Source: Pseudodesulfovibrio hydrargyri (GTDB lineage Bacteria > Desulfobacterota > Desulfovibrionia > Desulfovibrionales > Desulfovibrionaceae). Taken from it: a stretch of 64,000 nt of DNA. The DNA lies in contig NZ_LKAQ01000001.1 of NCBI RefSeq assembly GCF_001874525.1, forward strand, positions 744,001 to 808,000, read 5' to 3'. Below, one piece after another: positions 26,913 to 36,623 of this stretch; position 1 is the first letter of the stretch, and the number at the start of each line of letters is the position of its first letter. The translations under genes and the position numbers were made by a program. The notes under the pieces are model-generated. The model was given only the letters and a program-made list of their open reading frames with translations, ran no database searches and was not told where the DNA came from.

Positions 26913-26940
26913 TTACTATTGCACCGTCGAATCCTGTCAA
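26913..26940 (-). promoter_or_regulatory. Promoter of the PPC-ECF-hydrolase operon
   Basis: Minus-strand TTGACA (26935-26940), a 16-base spacer and TAGTAA (26913-26918). The leader would be about 60 bases, too short for a typical riboswitch. Confidence 0.5.
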
Positions 26941-27026
26941 TATATTTTGTCTATTTGGAATTTGACACTGCGCCTCTCCCCCCAAGGCATAACCACCCGG
27001 ACGATCCGTGAATGGACGGGAAACCG

Positions 27027-27064
27027 AAAAAAAAGAGGCTTGGAAGGACCCCCTCCCAAGCCTC
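27027..27064 (-). terminator. Intrinsic terminator after the GapN-like gene
   Basis: On the minus strand, GAGGCTTGGGAGG pairs with CTTCCAAGCCTC and is followed by nine Ts. The stem motif AGGCTTGGAAGG recurs in the flavodoxin terminator. Confidence 0.9.
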
Positions 27065-27099
27065 TTCACTCTTATGGCGTTGTCCGGCCGGGCGGCCGG

Positions 27100-28713
27100 C
27101 TACATGATGAAGTCCGTGCTCAGGAAATTGGACTTGTGGTTACGGGCGATGTCCGAGAGCAGGGCCTTGTTGCGCGGGGTGCCCTTGGCCGCCACCAGGG
27201 TGCGGATGGAGAAGCAGCGCAGGGCGTCGCCCACGGACAGGGTGCCCTCGGCCGAGTCCTTGCGCCCGGTGAACGGAAAGACGTCCGGCCCGCGCTGGCA
27301 CAGGCAGTTGACGTTGACCCGGCAAACCTGGTTGACCATGGGGTCCACCAGGGAGGCGACCTCGGCCGCGTCGTCGCTGAAGATGGACATCTGCTGGCCG
27401 TAGCGGGACTCGATGATGTAGCGGATGGGGGTTTCCACGTCCTTGAACGGCACGATGGGCACCACCGGGCCGAACTGTTCCTCGTGGTAGACCTTCATCT
27501 GCCCGTTCACCGGATAGAGCACGGCGGGATGGAACAGGGACCGGTCCACTGCCCCGCCGCCGGGGTTGACCACCTTGGCGCCGTGCGCCTCGGCGTCGGC
27601 CACCAGGTCGGTCAGGTACTGGATCTTGCCCGGCTCGGGCAGGGGCGTGATGCGCACGCCGTCGACCCAGGGCATGCCGATGGGCATGTTCTTGAGCCCC
27701 TCGTTGAAGCGGCGGATGAACTCGTCCACCACGTTCTCGTGGACAAAAAGAATCTTGAGCGCCGTGCACCGCTGGCCGCTGAAGGACAGGCTGCCGGACA
27801 CGGCCTCGGACACGGCCAGGTCCATGTCGGCGGACTCCATGACCACGGCCGCGTTCTTGGCCCCCAGGCCGAGGATGCAGCGCAGCCGGTTGGGGCTGGG
27901 ATGCAGCAGGCGCATGGCGTTGGCCGCCTCGCTGGAGCCGATGAAGGCCAGGACGTTGACGACCCCGGATTCGAGGATGGGCTTGACCAGCCTGCGGTTG
28001 CCGAAGATCAGGTTGACCACGCCCGCCGGGAAGCAGTCGCGGAACGCCTCCATGAGCGGCGCGAAAAGCAGCTTGCCGTGCCTGGGCGGCTTGATGATCA
28101 CCGGGTTGCCCATGAGCAGGGCCGGGATGAGCGTGGCGAACGTCTCGTTCAGGGGGTAGTTGTACGGCCCCATGCACAGGGTCGGCCCGAGCGGCGCGCG
28201 CCGGACCTGGGCGTAGATGCCGGACTCGATGACGAAGCGCGACGAGGTCCGATCCAGTTCCTTGAGGGCGTCGATGGTGTCGCGGACGTATTCGATGGTC
28301 CGGTCGAACTCCACGCAGCACTCCTTGTACGGCTTGCCGATCTCCCAGCACATGAGGCGGACGATCTCGTCGCGCACCTCGATCATGCGGTGGGTAAAGT
28401 CCTCCACATGCTTGATGCGCCCGGCCACGGACATGGTCGGCCACAATCCCATGCCGTTGTCCCAGGCCCCCCGGGTGGAGGCCACGGCGGCCGCTCCGGC
28501 CGCTTCGTCCATATCCGGGCAGGACCCGATGTGCTTGGGGGCGTACACGCCGTCCACGGCGGTCTCTATGGCGGAGTCGACCCGCTGCGTCTCGCCCCCC
28601 CACTGTTCGATGCGGCCGTCGAGCAGGTACTCGGAGACCTCCAGCGGGGTGTCGATGCGGAACGGTTCGGGGATGGCGGATTCTTCGGGGAATAACGTGT
28701 TTGGTGAGCTCAT
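27100..28713 (-). CDS. Aldehyde dehydrogenase, NADP-dependent glyceraldehyde-3-phosphate dehydrogenase (GapN) group
   Basis: Non-phosphorylating oxidation of glyceraldehyde-3-phosphate to 3-phosphoglycerate with NADPH gain, if the group assignment is right. The protein has 537 residues: cofactor region GPYNYPLNE..LLMGNPVIIKPP, FIGSSEAA, catalytic Cys316 in SGQRCTALK, and HEEQFGPVVPIVPF. The general-base motif that reads LELGGK in most aldehyde dehydrogenases is LGLGAK here, with no Glu at or beside the expected place. It may therefore be acylating or act on another aldehyde. Monocistronic with a strong terminator. Confidence 0.8.
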   Translation of the reverse strand: MSSPNTLFPEESAIPEPFRIDTPLEVSEYLLDGRIEQWGGETQRVDSAIETAVDGVYAPKHIGSCPDMDEAAGAAAVASTRGAWDNGMGLWPTMSVAGRIKHVEDFTHRMIEVRDEIVRLMCWEIGKPYKECCVEFDRTIEYVRDTIDALKELDRTSSRFVIESGIYAQVRRAPLGPTLCMGPYNYPLNETFATLIPALLMGNPVIIKPPRHGKLLFAPLMEAFRDCFPAGVVNLIFGNRRLVKPILESGVVNVLAFIGSSEAANAMRLLHPSPNRLRCILGLGAKNAAVVMESADMDLAVSEAVSGSLSFSGQRCTALKILFVHENVVDEFIRRFNEGLKNMPIGMPWVDGVRITPLPEPGKIQYLTDLVADAEAHGAKVVNPGGGAVDRSLFHPAVLYPVNGQMKVYHEEQFGPVVPIVPFKDVETPIRYIIESRYGQQMSIFSDDAAEVASLVDPMVNQVCRVNVNCLCQRGPDVFPFTGRKDSAEGTLSVGDALRCFSIRTLVAAKGTPRNKALLSDIARNHKSNFLSTDFIM

Positions 28714-28751
28714 GACGTCTCTGACTTCCAGGTTTGCCGAGACATGTTATT

Positions 28752-28765
28752 ATGTCCGGATGGAC
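28752..28765 (-). promoter_or_regulatory. Palindromic operator candidate before the GapN-like gene
   Basis: Inverted repeat TGTCC-GGAT-GGACA, 38 bases before the start codon. It overlaps a weak promoter (TTTCAT, 17 bases, ATAATA on the minus strand). Regulator unknown. Confidence 0.35.
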
Positions 28766-28840
28766 ACAATATGAAAGGCGCGCGCGGATGACAACCGCTT
28801 TTTGGGGCGAAAACCGGAGCGTCCGGCCCGCCGGGGCTTC

Positions 28841-29305
28841 CTAGCGGGCGATGGCCGCGAAGGAGGCCCGGGTCAGGGCGGCCAGGTCGGCCGGGGCGAG
28901 CTCGATGTCCAGGCCGCGCCGCCCGCCGCTGACGAACAGGCTGTCGAGCCCTTGGGCCGACGCATCGAGGACCGTGGGCAGCCGCTTCTTCTGGCCCAGG
29001 GGAGAGACCCCGCCGACCACATAGCCGGTGGTCCGCTCGACCACCTTGACCTCGGCCATGGCCGCCTTCTTGGCTCCCACGGCCTTGGCCATGGCCTTGA
29101 GATCGAGCTTGAGCAGGACCGGGACCACGGCCACGGCCAGGGTGCCGCCCGCGTCCACCACCAGGGTCTTGAAAACGCGCCCGGGGGGCACGCCGAGCTT
29201 TTCCGCCGCCTCCACCCCGAAGGACGGAGCCGCGGGATCGTGATCGTATTCGTGGACCGTGTACTTGATCTTGGCCTTCTTGGCCGCGTTGATGGCTGGC
29301 GTCAT
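28841..29305 (-). CDS. ybaK: Cys-tRNA(Pro)/aminoacyl-tRNA deacylase, YbaK/EbsC family
   Basis: Hydrolyses mischarged Cys-tRNA(Pro) as a free-standing editing protein. The 154-residue sequence matches the YbaK fold: YTVHEYDHDP, GVPPGRVFKTLVV, the conserved Lys in VVPVLLKLDLKAMAKAVG, and GYVVGGVSPLGQKKRLP. No neighbour is functionally related; it stands between the GapN-like gene and an efflux operon. Confidence 0.93.
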   Translation of the reverse strand: MTPAINAAKKAKIKYTVHEYDHDPAAPSFGVEAAEKLGVPPGRVFKTLVVDAGGTLAVAVVPVLLKLDLKAMAKAVGAKKAAMAEVKVVERTTGYVVGGVSPLGQKKRLPTVLDASAQGLDSLFVSGGRRGLDIELAPADLAALTRASFAAIAR

Positions 29306-29365
29306 GGGCAGTTACCTAACGGATGGAGCCGGCCCGCGCAAGGGGCGCGGGGCCGGGTTGCGCGG

Positions 29366-30940
29366 TCACTTGTGCCTGCCGCCGATCACGGCCCGGATGG
29401 CCGCCCGGCCGGGCATGAGGAAGATCATCGGGATGAGCAGCAGGAACAGGCAGCCGAAGACGAACGAAATGTCGTTGTAGGCCATCATGGTCGCCTGGCG
29501 CATGACCTTCTGCTCGAGCAGGCCGAGAGCCAGACGCGTGGCGTGGACCGTGCCCACGCCCTTGGCCAGCAGGGCGTCCATGGTCCGGGCCAGGTATTCC
29601 TGAGTGGTCCGGCTCAGCTGGCTGACGTGCTCGGTCAGGTAGACGCGGTGGATGGCCTCGCCCCGGTCGAGCAGCACGGCGGCCAGGCTGTAGCCGATGT
29701 TGCCCCCCACCCGCCGGGTCAGGGTGTAGATGGAGGACGCGTCCGTCATCTGGCTCTTGTCCACGGTCATCAGGGAGACCGTGGACAGGGGCACGAACAT
29801 AAACGGCATGCCGATGCCCATGACGATCAGGGGCGGGACGAGGTCCAGGAATCCGGCCGTGGTCGAGAGCTGCATGAGCTGGTAGTAGGCCAGGACGATG
29901 ACCCCGAGGCCGGTCATGAGCAGCGGTTTGGCCCCGACCCGCTGGAAGGCCCAGCCCGCCAGCGGCATGCACAGGAGCAGGACCAGGGCGCGGGGGGCGA
30001 GGACCAGGCCTGACTCGAAGGCCGGGTAGCCGAGGATGCGCTGGGTGAACTGGGGCAGGACGAAGGTGGTCCCGAACAGGGAGACGCCGAAGACCAGCCC
30101 CATGACCGAGCCGAGCACCAGGTTGCGGTCCTTGAGCACGCGGAAGTTGACCACCGGCTCCCTGCTGCGCAGCTCCCAGAATATCAGCACGAGCAGGGCC
30201 GCAGCCGAGGCAACGGTCCACCAGACGATCATGGAGGATTCGAACCAGTTCTCGTCGTTGCCCCGCTCCAGGACCACCTGCATGCCGGTCAGACAGACGG
30301 TCAGCAGGATGATGCCGAGCCAGTCCACGGAGCGGATGCCCCGGCGCAGGTACGGCGGGTCATGGATGAAACGCATGGTCAGGAGCACGCCCACGGCGCA
30401 AAAGGGCACGTTGATGTAGAATATCCACGGCCAGCCCCAGGCGTCGGTCAGCCAGCCGCCGCAGATGGGGCCCAGTGCCGGGGCCAGGACCACGCCCATG
30501 CCGTACAGGGCCATGGCCATGCCCTGCTGTGCCGGGGGAAAGGTCTCGCGCAGGATGGCCTGGGACACGGGGATGAGCGCCCCGCCGCCGATGCCCTGGA
30601 GAATCCGATAGATGATCATCTGGGAAAAGGAGGTCGCCGTGCCGCACAGGATGGAGCCGATGGTGAACAGGGCGAACGAGGCCAGATAGTAGTTCTTGCG
30701 CCCGAGCAGCGCGGACCACCAGCCGGACATGGTGACCATGATGATCTCGGCGATGGAATAGCTGGTGGCCACCCAGGTGATGGCCGAGAGGTCCGAGCCG
30801 AAGCCGCCCATCATGTGGGGCATGGACACGTTGACCACGCTGGTGTCCATGACCGCCATGAACGCGCCGAACACCACGGTGGCTGCGATGGTCCACCGTT
30901 CGGCCGGAGTCATCTCCTCCGGGTCCTTGTACAGGCTCAT
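29366..30940 (-). CDS. emrB: DHA2-family MFS drug exporter (EmrB type)
   Basis: Proton-driven 14-helix exporter of the inner membrane, 524 residues. It has the DHA2 motifs: FMAVMDTSVVNVSMPHM in helix 1, GWWSALLGRKNYYL in the loop 2-3, LQGIGGGALIPVSQAI in helix 4 and APALGPICGGWL in helix 5. It begins 2 bases after the adaptor gene. Together with the adaptor and an outer-membrane channel it would expel lipophilic drugs or uncouplers. Third gene of a tetR-emrA-emrB operon. Confidence 0.94.
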   Translation of the reverse strand: MSLYKDPEEMTPAERWTIAATVVFGAFMAVMDTSVVNVSMPHMMGGFGSDLSAITWVATSYSIAEIIMVTMSGWWSALLGRKNYYLASFALFTIGSILCGTATSFSQMIIYRILQGIGGGALIPVSQAILRETFPPAQQGMAMALYGMGVVLAPALGPICGGWLTDAWGWPWIFYINVPFCAVGVLLTMRFIHDPPYLRRGIRSVDWLGIILLTVCLTGMQVVLERGNDENWFESSMIVWWTVASAAALLVLIFWELRSREPVVNFRVLKDRNLVLGSVMGLVFGVSLFGTTFVLPQFTQRILGYPAFESGLVLAPRALVLLLCMPLAGWAFQRVGAKPLLMTGLGVIVLAYYQLMQLSTTAGFLDLVPPLIVMGIGMPFMFVPLSTVSLMTVDKSQMTDASSIYTLTRRVGGNIGYSLAAVLLDRGEAIHRVYLTEHVSQLSRTTQEYLARTMDALLAKGVGTVHATRLALGLLEQKVMRQATMMAYNDISFVFGCLFLLLIPMIFLMPGRAAIRAVIGGRHK

Positions 30941-30942
30941 GG

Positions 30943-32178
30943 CTATTGCATCGCCGTGGCGCGGCCGGGATCCGCCGCAGCCAGGCCGTCATGCCCCGGC
31001 CGGTCCGCCAGATCCACGTCCGGGATCACGGACATGCCCGGGGCCAGGAGATAGCCGTTGCCGCCGTTTCGCCGGTCCAGGACGATCTTCACCGGCACGC
31101 GCTGGACCACCTTGATGAAGTTGCCGGTGGCGTTTTCGGGCGGCAGCAGGGTGAACCGGGAGCCGGTGCCGCGCTGGATGGAGTCCACGCGCCCCTTGAA
31201 GACCACGTCGGGATAGGCGTCCACCTCGATGTCCACGGGCTGGCCGGGCCTCATGCCGGAAATCTGGGTCTCCTTGAAGTTGGCCACCACCCACACGTCG
31301 CGCCCGACCACGGACAGGAGCTGCTGGCCCACCTGGACGTAGGCCCCCGGCTCCACGGACTTCTTGGTCACGAAGCCGGCGCACGGGGCGGTGATCCGGG
31401 TGTAGGACAGGTCCAGCTCGGCCTGGCGGACCTGGGCCTCGGCCTCGTTGGCCTCGGCGCGGCGCTTGTCGACCACGGCCTGGGCCTGGAGCAGTTCGTC
31501 CTCGGCGGCCTGGGCCGAGGCCACGGCCTGGCGGATCTGGGCCGACTGGGTGTCGATCTTCTTCCTGGCGGACAAGAGCTTGGCCTTGGACACGGCGGCT
31601 TGTGCGCGGGCGTGGTCGTATTCCTGGCGGGACACGGCCCCGGCCTCGACCATCTCGTCCATGCGCTTGAAATCGTTCTCGTCGCGGCTGTGCCCGGCTG
31701 CGTATTCGTCCACCCCGGCCCTGGCCTGGGCCAGTTCGGAACGGTTGGAGGACAGGGCAGCGTTGCGCTGGGCCACCAGGGAGCGCGCGGCCGAAACCTC
31801 GGCCTCGGCCTCCTGCATGGCCGCGTCGGCGGACTGCAGCCGCGCCTTGGCCACGTCCAGGGCCACCTGGAAGGTACGCTGGTCCACCTGAACCAGCAGG
31901 TCGCCCTTTTCCACCCACTGGTTGTCGTGCACCGGCACCTCGGCCACGTGCCCGGCCACGCGCGGGCTCATGGAGACCACATGGGCCTCCACAAAGGCGT
32001 CGTCCGTGGATTCGTGGGTCATGATCCGCAGGTACAGGGGATAGCCCAGGGCCACGGCCAGGACCAGGACCACCGGTCCCAGGACGAGCAGGGTCTTCCT
32101 GGACCCCAGCCCCTTGCGCTTGGCGATCAGCCCCTTGAGCCTGGAGGCCGGGCTGTTGTTCGCGTTATCGTCACTCAT
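30943..32178 (-). CDS. emrA: EmrA/HlyD-type membrane fusion protein
   Basis: Periplasmic adaptor of the EmrAB-type pump, 411 residues. One N-terminal TM helix (about 28-50, TLLVLGPVVLVLAVALGYPLYL) is followed by the lipoyl half-motif (VSMSPRVAGHVAEVPVHDNQ), a long coiled-coil hairpin (about 95-215), the second lipoyl half-motif (APCAGFVTKKSVEPGAYVQ) and a beta-barrel. The C-terminal 40 residues continue past the usual end. It lies 77 bases after the tetR gene on the same strand. Confidence 0.93.
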   Translation of the reverse strand: MSDDNANNSPASRLKGLIAKRKGLGSRKTLLVLGPVVLVLAVALGYPLYLRIMTHESTDDAFVEAHVVSMSPRVAGHVAEVPVHDNQWVEKGDLLVQVDQRTFQVALDVAKARLQSADAAMQEAEAEVSAARSLVAQRNAALSSNRSELAQARAGVDEYAAGHSRDENDFKRMDEMVEAGAVSRQEYDHARAQAAVSKAKLLSARKKIDTQSAQIRQAVASAQAAEDELLQAQAVVDKRRAEANEAEAQVRQAELDLSYTRITAPCAGFVTKKSVEPGAYVQVGQQLLSVVGRDVWVVANFKETQISGMRPGQPVDIEVDAYPDVVFKGRVDSIQRGTGSRFTLLPPENATGNFIKVVQRVPVKIVLDRRNGGNGYLLAPGMSVIPDVDLADRPGHDGLAAADPGRATAMQ

Positions 32179-32255
32179 CGGTTTCCCTCAAAAAAATACT
32201 TGAAATACCCTATGGCGCGGCGTCCCGGCCGAACCGGGAACGGACATCCGCCGCC

Positions 32256-32825
32256 TTACCGTTCCAGAGCGAGCCCGCGCAGGACGAATCCGCTGGCGTG
32301 GCGGCAAACCGAATCCAGGTCGGCGTTCGCGGGCGCGAACAGGCAGACCGCCCGAACCAGTCCGGAGATGTATCGGGCCGTCAGGTCCGGGGCCTCGTCG
32401 CGGAACACGCCCTTGTCGATGCCGCGCCGGATGATCCTCGCGAACAGATCCCAGAGGTCTGCGCGCAGCTGTTTCCACTCGTCGGTCACCGGGCAGGTGA
32501 TCACGGAACCCAGCAACTCCATGTTGAAGGAGGTGGTATGGAAATGCTCGGCCAGGATGCGGACCACTCCGGCCAACTGCTCGCCCGGGCCGAGGGCGTT
32601 CTCGTCCAGAAAGCGGCGCATGGAGTCGATCAGGGTGGAGAACTCCCGGAACAGGACCGCGAAATAGAGGTCGTCCTTGCTCTTGAAATAGAGGTACAGG
32701 GTCCCCTTGCCCACCGCAGCCGCGCGGGCCACGTCGCTCAAGAGAACCTTGTGAAAGGGCTGCCGGGAAAAAAGCTCGGCCGCCGTGTCCAGGATGCGTT
32801 GTTCCTTTGCGCTGTCTTCCTTCAT
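32256..32825 (-). CDS. TetR/AcrR-family repressor of the emrAB operon
   Basis: A 189-residue repressor. The N-terminal helix-turn-helix spans about residues 9-52 (ILDTAAELFSRQPFHKV, LSDVARAAAVGKGTLYLYF). The C-terminal ligand/dimerisation domain is divergent as usual. It is the first gene of its own operon, with overlapping palindromes between promoter and start codon, so autorepression is expected. The inducer is probably a substrate of the pump. Confidence 0.93.
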   Translation of the reverse strand: MKEDSAKEQRILDTAAELFSRQPFHKVLLSDVARAAAVGKGTLYLYFKSKDDLYFAVLFREFSTLIDSMRRFLDENALGPGEQLAGVVRILAEHFHTTSFNMELLGSVITCPVTDEWKQLRADLWDLFARIIRRGIDKGVFRDEAPDLTARYISGLVRAVCLFAPANADLDSVCRHASGFVLRGLALER

Positions 32826-32894
32826 CGCCTGTCTTCCTTAGTTCTGCATGGGCGTCGGAAGGCCCCGGCTTCAGGCCGGGGTCCCGCGGACATG

Positions 32895-32915
32895 GTCAGT
32901 ACTGACCGGTCAGTA
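32895..32915 (-). promoter_or_regulatory. Overlapping TetR operator palindromes
   Basis: Two perfect palindromes share bases: TACTGACCGGTCAGTA (32900-32915) and GGTCAGTACTGACC (32895-32908). They lie downstream of the -10 element of the tetR-emrAB promoter. The arrangement could seat two repressor dimers. Confidence 0.8.
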
Positions 32916-32926
32916 TTGAAAGGCAT

Positions 32927-32956
32927 GGATTACGCGCCAATTAGTTGCACTGTCAA
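32927..32956 (-). promoter_or_regulatory. Promoter of the tetR-emrA-emrB operon
   Basis: Minus-strand TTGACA (32951-32956), an 18-base spacer and TAATCC (32927-32932). The operator palindromes follow within about 12 bases, near the expected transcription start. Confidence 0.55.
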
Positions 32957-33081
32957 CGACTGACCCGGAGTACTAGAAAAAAGTCGCCCGGGAGGCGGTT
33001 TCTATCGCATTCGGCCTAAAGAAACATAACTCTTCGCCGAAACAAGACATGAACGCATGTTCACACAACAAGGGGAATACC

Positions 33082-33753
33082 GTGCGTATCGACGAAACCA
33101 ACACCATGCGCATAGCTCTGACCATCGGCAAGAAGCCCGGTGAAGACGAGGCCAAAGGGACATCCCCCGCCGGGGGAGGCGGAGTGGACCTGAGCGGCAT
33201 CACTTCCAACAACATGCTGGCATCCAATTTCTTCGACAAGGACTACCAGCAATCCAAATACGCCACCGGCCTGCTCGACTCCCTCAAGATGGAGAACACG
33301 TTCACTACCCAGCTCCAATCCCTGGTGCAGCAAGGCGGATTGGTCGCCCCCTCCGATATGGACAACTACGCCAAGAGAATCCTGGCCGCCGACGAGGCCG
33401 CGAGCAAGGTCGAGGACGTGGTCGAGGGCGAAGTCTCGGACGCGGTAGGCGAAGAGGTCGAGAAGAACACCGACGAGATGGAGGAAGCGGTGGACAAGAA
33501 GATCGCCGGGGATCAGGACCGGACCGCCCAGGTCCCGACCGACGCCGCGGACGCCACCGAGACCGCCAACGCCGTGGAATCGCCTTCCGAAGATGAGGCC
33601 GAAACCCCGGAGACACCCGAGGTCCCTGTCGTCGAGGCCGCCGCGCAGGAGGAACAGCCACAAACCCAGGCCCCGGCCGAGGCCGAGCCTGGAGCGGCGG
33701 CCGGAACGCAGGTCGACGTCCCGCCCGGCGAGCACATCGACATGGTCATCTGA
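33082..33753 (+). CDS. Hypothetical acidic protein with Ala/Pro/Glu-rich tail
   Basis: Not recognised. The GTG start is preferred because AAGGGG lies 6 bases upstream; an in-frame ATG 33 bases further up has no ribosome-binding site. The 223-residue product has a Gly-rich patch (AGGGGVDLSG), a globular-looking segment about 40-110 (FFDKDYQQSKYATGLLDSL), then 110 residues very rich in E, A, P, D and T, likely disordered. No signal peptide or TM helix. It lies between the emr promoter and a two-component pair, transcribed away from the former. Confidence 0.6.
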   Translation: MRIDETNTMRIALTIGKKPGEDEAKGTSPAGGGGVDLSGITSNNMLASNFFDKDYQQSKYATGLLDSLKMENTFTTQLQSLVQQGGLVAPSDMDNYAKRILAADEAASKVEDVVEGEVSDAVGEEVEKNTDEMEEAVDKKIAGDQDRTAQVPTDAADATETANAVESPSEDEAETPETPEVPVVEAAAQEEQPQTQAPAEAEPGAAAGTQVDVPPGEHIDMVI

Positions 33754-33878
33754 TCCGCCCCGCGAAACAGCTTCCCGCCAGGGCCGGGGGGGCTTGCCCG
33801 GCCCCGTCCCCTTGCCTTTTCCCTGTCCGCGGCATAGTGTGAAAACACTTGCAAATCATGCGGATGAAGGGAAGCGGC

Positions 33879-35287
33879 GTGGTCAGACCCAATCTGAGAC
33901 ATACCATCATACTCGGCATAGCCATCTTCACCCTGGCCTTCGGCAGCATCGCCCTGCTCTCCCTGTCCAACCTGAACAGGCTGCAGGAGGCGGTCCTTCT
34001 GGTGGAACGGGCAGACGATCTGCGCAACCTGATTCTCGAAATCCGCCGCGAGGAAAAGAACTTCTTCCTCTACCAGGACAGCTCCCTGTTCTCCGTGGGC
34101 CGCGAGAACCTCAACCGCGCCGGGACCATCCTCGACGAGCTGTCCGGCGAGATCGCCAAGCTCCACGGCGAGGCGCACGGCGCCGACCTGGACCAGGGCA
34201 TGCGGCGCTACGGCGAACTGCTCACCCGGTTCAGCAACGCGGCCGGGGACATCGGCGAGAACAGCCCGGCCGCCCATGCCCTGCGCGAGACCGGCCAGAA
34301 CCTGGTGGAGCACTCCAGGGCCATCGCCGAGCTGGAGCGCGACAACATCCTGAACATCAACCAGCGGCTGCGCATGACCCTGTTCATCTCCATGGGCGTG
34401 GTCGCCCTGGTGGTCCTGGCCCTGGTGATCTTCGTGTCCAAGGCCATCCTCGGGCCGCTGACCCAGGTTCAGGCGGCCACGCGGCGCATCGCCCAGGGGA
34501 CCTTCGTGCCCCTGGCCGTGCGCGAGGACGGCGACGAGATCCAGCAGGTCTTCGTGGCCCTCAACTCCATGGTCGACGAGCTCAAGAAGCGCCAGACCCA
34601 GCTGGTCCAGGCGCAAAAGCTTTCGTCCATTGGCACGCTTGCCTCGGGCATCGCCCACCAGCTGAACAACCCGCTGAACAACATCTCCACCTCGGCCCAG
34701 ATCCTGGCCGAGGAGACCGGCGGCAAGGATCGGTTCGCGGACAAGATGATGGCCAACATCACCCAGGAAACCCTGCGTGCCCGCGACATCGTCAAGGGGC
34801 TGCTCGAATTCTCCCGGCACAAGGACTTCTCGCCCGCGCCGTGCAATCTCAGGGAAGTCCTGGAGAGCGCGGTGCGCCTGGTCTCGGGCCAGCTCGGGCC
34901 GCGCATCGGCGTGGACATCCGGGTGCCGGACGACGTGACCCTGTACCTGGACCGGCAACGCTTCCAGGAGGCCCTGCTCAACCTGATCATCAACTCCATA
35001 CAGGCCATCGGCGACGCGGACGGAACCATCACGATCGAGACCTCGCGGGAGACGGACCACAAGGTCCTGACCATTTCCGACAACGGGCCGGGCATGTCCC
35101 CGGACACCCTGCAGCGCATCTTCGACCCGTTCTTCTCCACCAAGGAGGTGGGCCAGGGCACGGGCCTGGGCCTGTACATCGTCTACGGCATCATAGAGGA
35201 GCACCGGGGCACCATCCGTGTGGACTCCGCCCCCGGCGAGGGGACCTCCTTCATCATCAAACTCCCCCTTGAGCCCGAGGAGAACGC

Positions 35288-35291
<4 letters not shown>
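33879..35291 (+). CDS. Membrane sensor histidine kinase (NtrB-like catalytic core)
   Basis: A 470-residue kinase. TM1 about 9-29, a periplasmic helical sensor domain (about 30-165, with REEKNFFLYQD), TM2 about 168-188, HAMP, then the phospho-acceptor His260 in GIAHQLNNPLNNI and ATPase motifs INSIQAIG (N box), DNGPGMS and GTGLGLYIV. The helical periplasmic domain resembles the four-helix-bundle sensors seen in chemoreceptors. The GTG start with AAGGG 7 bases upstream is chosen over an upstream TTG/ATG. Its stop overlaps the regulator start (ATGA), so the two form a pair. Confidence 0.92.
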
Positions 35292-36619
<1,328 letters not shown>

Positions 36620-36623
36620 GTTA

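Noticed and set aside
26849..26940. Possible riboswitch in front of the ECF operon
   Set aside because: The predicted leader is only about 60 bases and lacks any conserved vitamin-riboswitch core, unlike the two clear cobalamin riboswitches elsewhere.
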